A stretch of 6,790 nucleotides of DNA, from contig JACMLA010000441.1 in assembly GCA_014379815.1 (NCBI GenBank), positions 1 through 6,790 of the forward strand, written 5' to 3'. Under the pieces are notes generated by a model. It was not told the origin of the DNA. It saw nothing but the letters and a program-made list of their open reading frames with translations, and ran no database searches. Numbering within the stretch: position 1 is the stretch's first letter; each line of letters starts with the position of its first letter. The DNA is from Bryobacteraceae bacterium. Its GTDB lineage: Bacteria > Acidobacteriota > Terriglobia > Bryobacterales > Bryobacteraceae. The position numbers and the translations under genes were made by a program. Positions 5,551 to 6,790 of the stretch are shown here, piece after piece.

Positions 5551-6790
5551 TTACGGACGGGGGCGAGCCCACAACGTCACACTGGGCTGTGACGCTGTCG
5601 ACCCGATTTGCACCTCTAGAGGCACTTGGCCAGCTGCAGCGATGCCAAGATCAACAGGCAATTCTACGTTGATCTGGAACACTCCCGCGACCAGACCCGG
5701 AGCGCTGCCGGAGTAGACTACCCGGGCGACCCTGCCATTCACCCGAACCTGAACTGCATTCAGGAAAGCGGGGAACGGTGCCGTAACTGGAACCACTCGT
5801 CCGTCTCCCGGGTTCGGAGCAACCAGGCCTTCACCGGTACCAAAGATCTGAATCACTGATCCAGCAACCGCAGGGTTCGCCTGAGTATTTGCCGAGTTAT
5901 TCTGATTCAGCAAGGATGCGGCACCGCTGCCCTGCTGATTGACCGTAAAGATCCCTGGATCGGTTTCGCGAACCGAGAGCGAGAGCGGCTGCGAGGGAAC
6001 ACCCCGGTACTCAACCACCAGATTAGTCGAAGCGCGTCCGCTGACGCCGTACGGCACGATCGCGTTGATCTGGTCGCTGGTACGGTCACCGGAAGGTCCG
6101 ACGTAGAACAGTGGTGCCTCGACGCTGTCGAACAGAACACGTACTTCCCCGAGTCGAGTCGGAAAACTATTGTTCTGAACCGAGCCGCTGAGACCCGTCG
6201 CGGGTGCCAGGTTGCGACCCTTAATTGTGATAATCTGCCCCGGCGAAACACCGCGGGAGATGCTCGAAGCGTTGTTGGTTATGGCCAAACCAGAGGGTGG
6301 TGCCGGACTGGTTACGGTCAGAGTCACATTCACGGTCACCGGCTGAGAACCTGCCGTTGTTGGTGTGATTGTCACGGCGCCGTTGTAGGTTCCTGCTGCC
6401 AGGGTGCCCGGATTTGCCGTGACGGTCAGAGGTGTGACCGCTCCTCCCACCGCGGTAGTCGTTCCGCTGGCTGGGCTGACTGAGAGCCAGTTTCCGCCGG
6501 TGGTAGATGCAGCCGTCGCGGAGAAGGCAATCGCGGCCGCGGAACTGGTGAGATTGATCGTTTGCGTTGCCGGGTTCGCTGCGCCCGTCTGATAGGTGAA
6601 CGTCAGCGTTGTGGGCGTCGCTTGCAGATTCGCCCCTGCCGATACAGTCAAACGGACCGGAATTCGTACTGTAGCCGAGCCATTGTTCGGTATGACATCC
6701 ACGTTGTTCAAGTAAGGCTCCACCCTTGGAGCCAGGCTTGCGCTCTCAATCGCCAGCTGTAAGGTCCCAGGTATCGAGCCTGTACTGGTA
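5551..6790 (-). CDS. Secreted protein with BACON-like repeats and a C-terminal TIGR03437 domain, N-terminus outside the window
   Basis: The frame is open from the right edge to a TAA at 5551-5553, giving 412 visible residues. A GTG at 6721-6723 could be mistaken for a start, but domain-like sequence continues above it, so the true start lies beyond the window. Residues 1 to about 51 look like the end of one BACON-like beta-sandwich, finishing in VRIPVRLTVSAG. A second, complete one follows at about 54-160, with NWLSVSPASGTT, VTANPGTLAAGTYNGAVTIT and VTVNVTLTVTSP. Residues 168-410 match the TIGR03437 pattern: NNASSISRGVSPGQIITIKG, LGEVRVLFDSVEAPLFYVGP, QINAIVPYGVSG, PGIFTVNQQGSGAA, VIQIFGTGEGLV and GVFQINVELP. 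The composition is rich in Thr, Ser, Ala, Val and Gly and lacks Cys, as in extracellular beta proteins. BACON domains are proposed to bind glycans or mucin; TIGR03437 has no established function that I know of. Surface or secreted adhesion or substrate binding is an inference. Confidence 0.88.
   Translation of the reverse strand, partial: TSTGSIPGTLQLAIESASLAPRVEPYLNNVDVIPNNGSATVRIPVRLTVSAGANLQATPTTLTFTYQTGAANPATQTINLTSSAAAIAFSATAASTTGGNWLSVSPASGTTTAVGGAVTPLTVTANPGTLAAGTYNGAVTITPTTAGSQPVTVNVTLTVTSPAPPSGLAITNNASSISRGVSPGQIITIKGRNLAPATGLSGSVQNNSFPTRLGEVRVLFDSVEAPLFYVGPSGDRTSDQINAIVPYGVSGRASTNLVVEYRGVPSQPLSLSVRETDPGIFTVNQQGSGAASLLNQNNSANTQANPAVAGSVIQIFGTGEGLVAPNPGDGRVVPVTAPFPAFLNAVQVRVNGRVARVVYSGSAPGLVAGVFQINVELPVDLGIAAAGQVPLEVQIGSTASQPSVTLWARPRP

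Noticed and set aside
6721..6723. GTG as start codon of the BACON/TIGR03437 gene
   Set aside because: The frame stays open to the right edge, and residues above the GTG continue the beta-repeat pattern, so the gene most likely begins outside the window.
1..6790. Mobile element, CRISPR array, tRNA or rRNA, or a new defence or biosynthetic system
   Set aside because: I saw no transposase or integrase, no regularly spaced repeats and no RNA-gene signature. All long frames belong to recognisable families with ordinary layouts.

Overview
The window looks like ordinary chromosomal DNA from a member of the Acidobacteriota, most likely the Solibacter/Bryobacter side (class Terriglobia, Bryobacterales). 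Two features point there. One is a very long Oar-like TonB-dependent receptor with an N-terminal carboxypeptidase-regulatory-like domain and the 'ELPLNGRNY' plug signature, a type strongly expanded in Acidobacteriota. The other is a secreted protein combining BACON-like beta-sandwich repeats with the C-terminal domain known as TIGR03437, which was defined from Solibacter usitatus. The assignment is inferred from recalled family knowledge, not from a database search.

Layout, left to right. Positions 1-264 (+) are the C-terminal end of an M23/LytM-type cell-wall peptidase. After a 76-base gap, 341-3607 (+) encodes a complete 1088-residue outer-membrane receptor, closed by a textbook intrinsic terminator (3631-3666). 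Facing it, 3669-4274 (-) encodes a 201-residue HAD-superfamily phosphatase that resembles E. coli YihX. Divergent from that, 4324-5514 (+) encodes a 12-helix major facilitator superfamily transporter. Convergent with the transporter, 5551 to the right edge (-) is the C-terminal part of the BACON/TIGR03437 protein. Its intrinsic terminator lies inside the last codons and stop region of the transporter gene.

The genes do not form one obvious pathway. Three encode envelope proteins (peptidoglycan hydrolase, outer-membrane receptor, secreted or surface beta-sandwich protein), one an inner-membrane transporter and one a small cytosolic phosphatase. Strand changes and terminators divide the window into separate units: (M23 -> receptor), HAD alone, MFS alone, and the BACON/TIGR03437 gene. 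The HAD and MFS genes are divergent and separated by only about 50 bases, so they may share a control region. I see no mobile element, CRISPR array, rRNA or tRNA, and no convincing sign of a new defence or biosynthetic system. The most notable points are the terminator embedded in a neighbouring coding sequence, the non-canonical first catalytic motif of the HAD enzyme, and the start-codon arrangement at the divergent junction.
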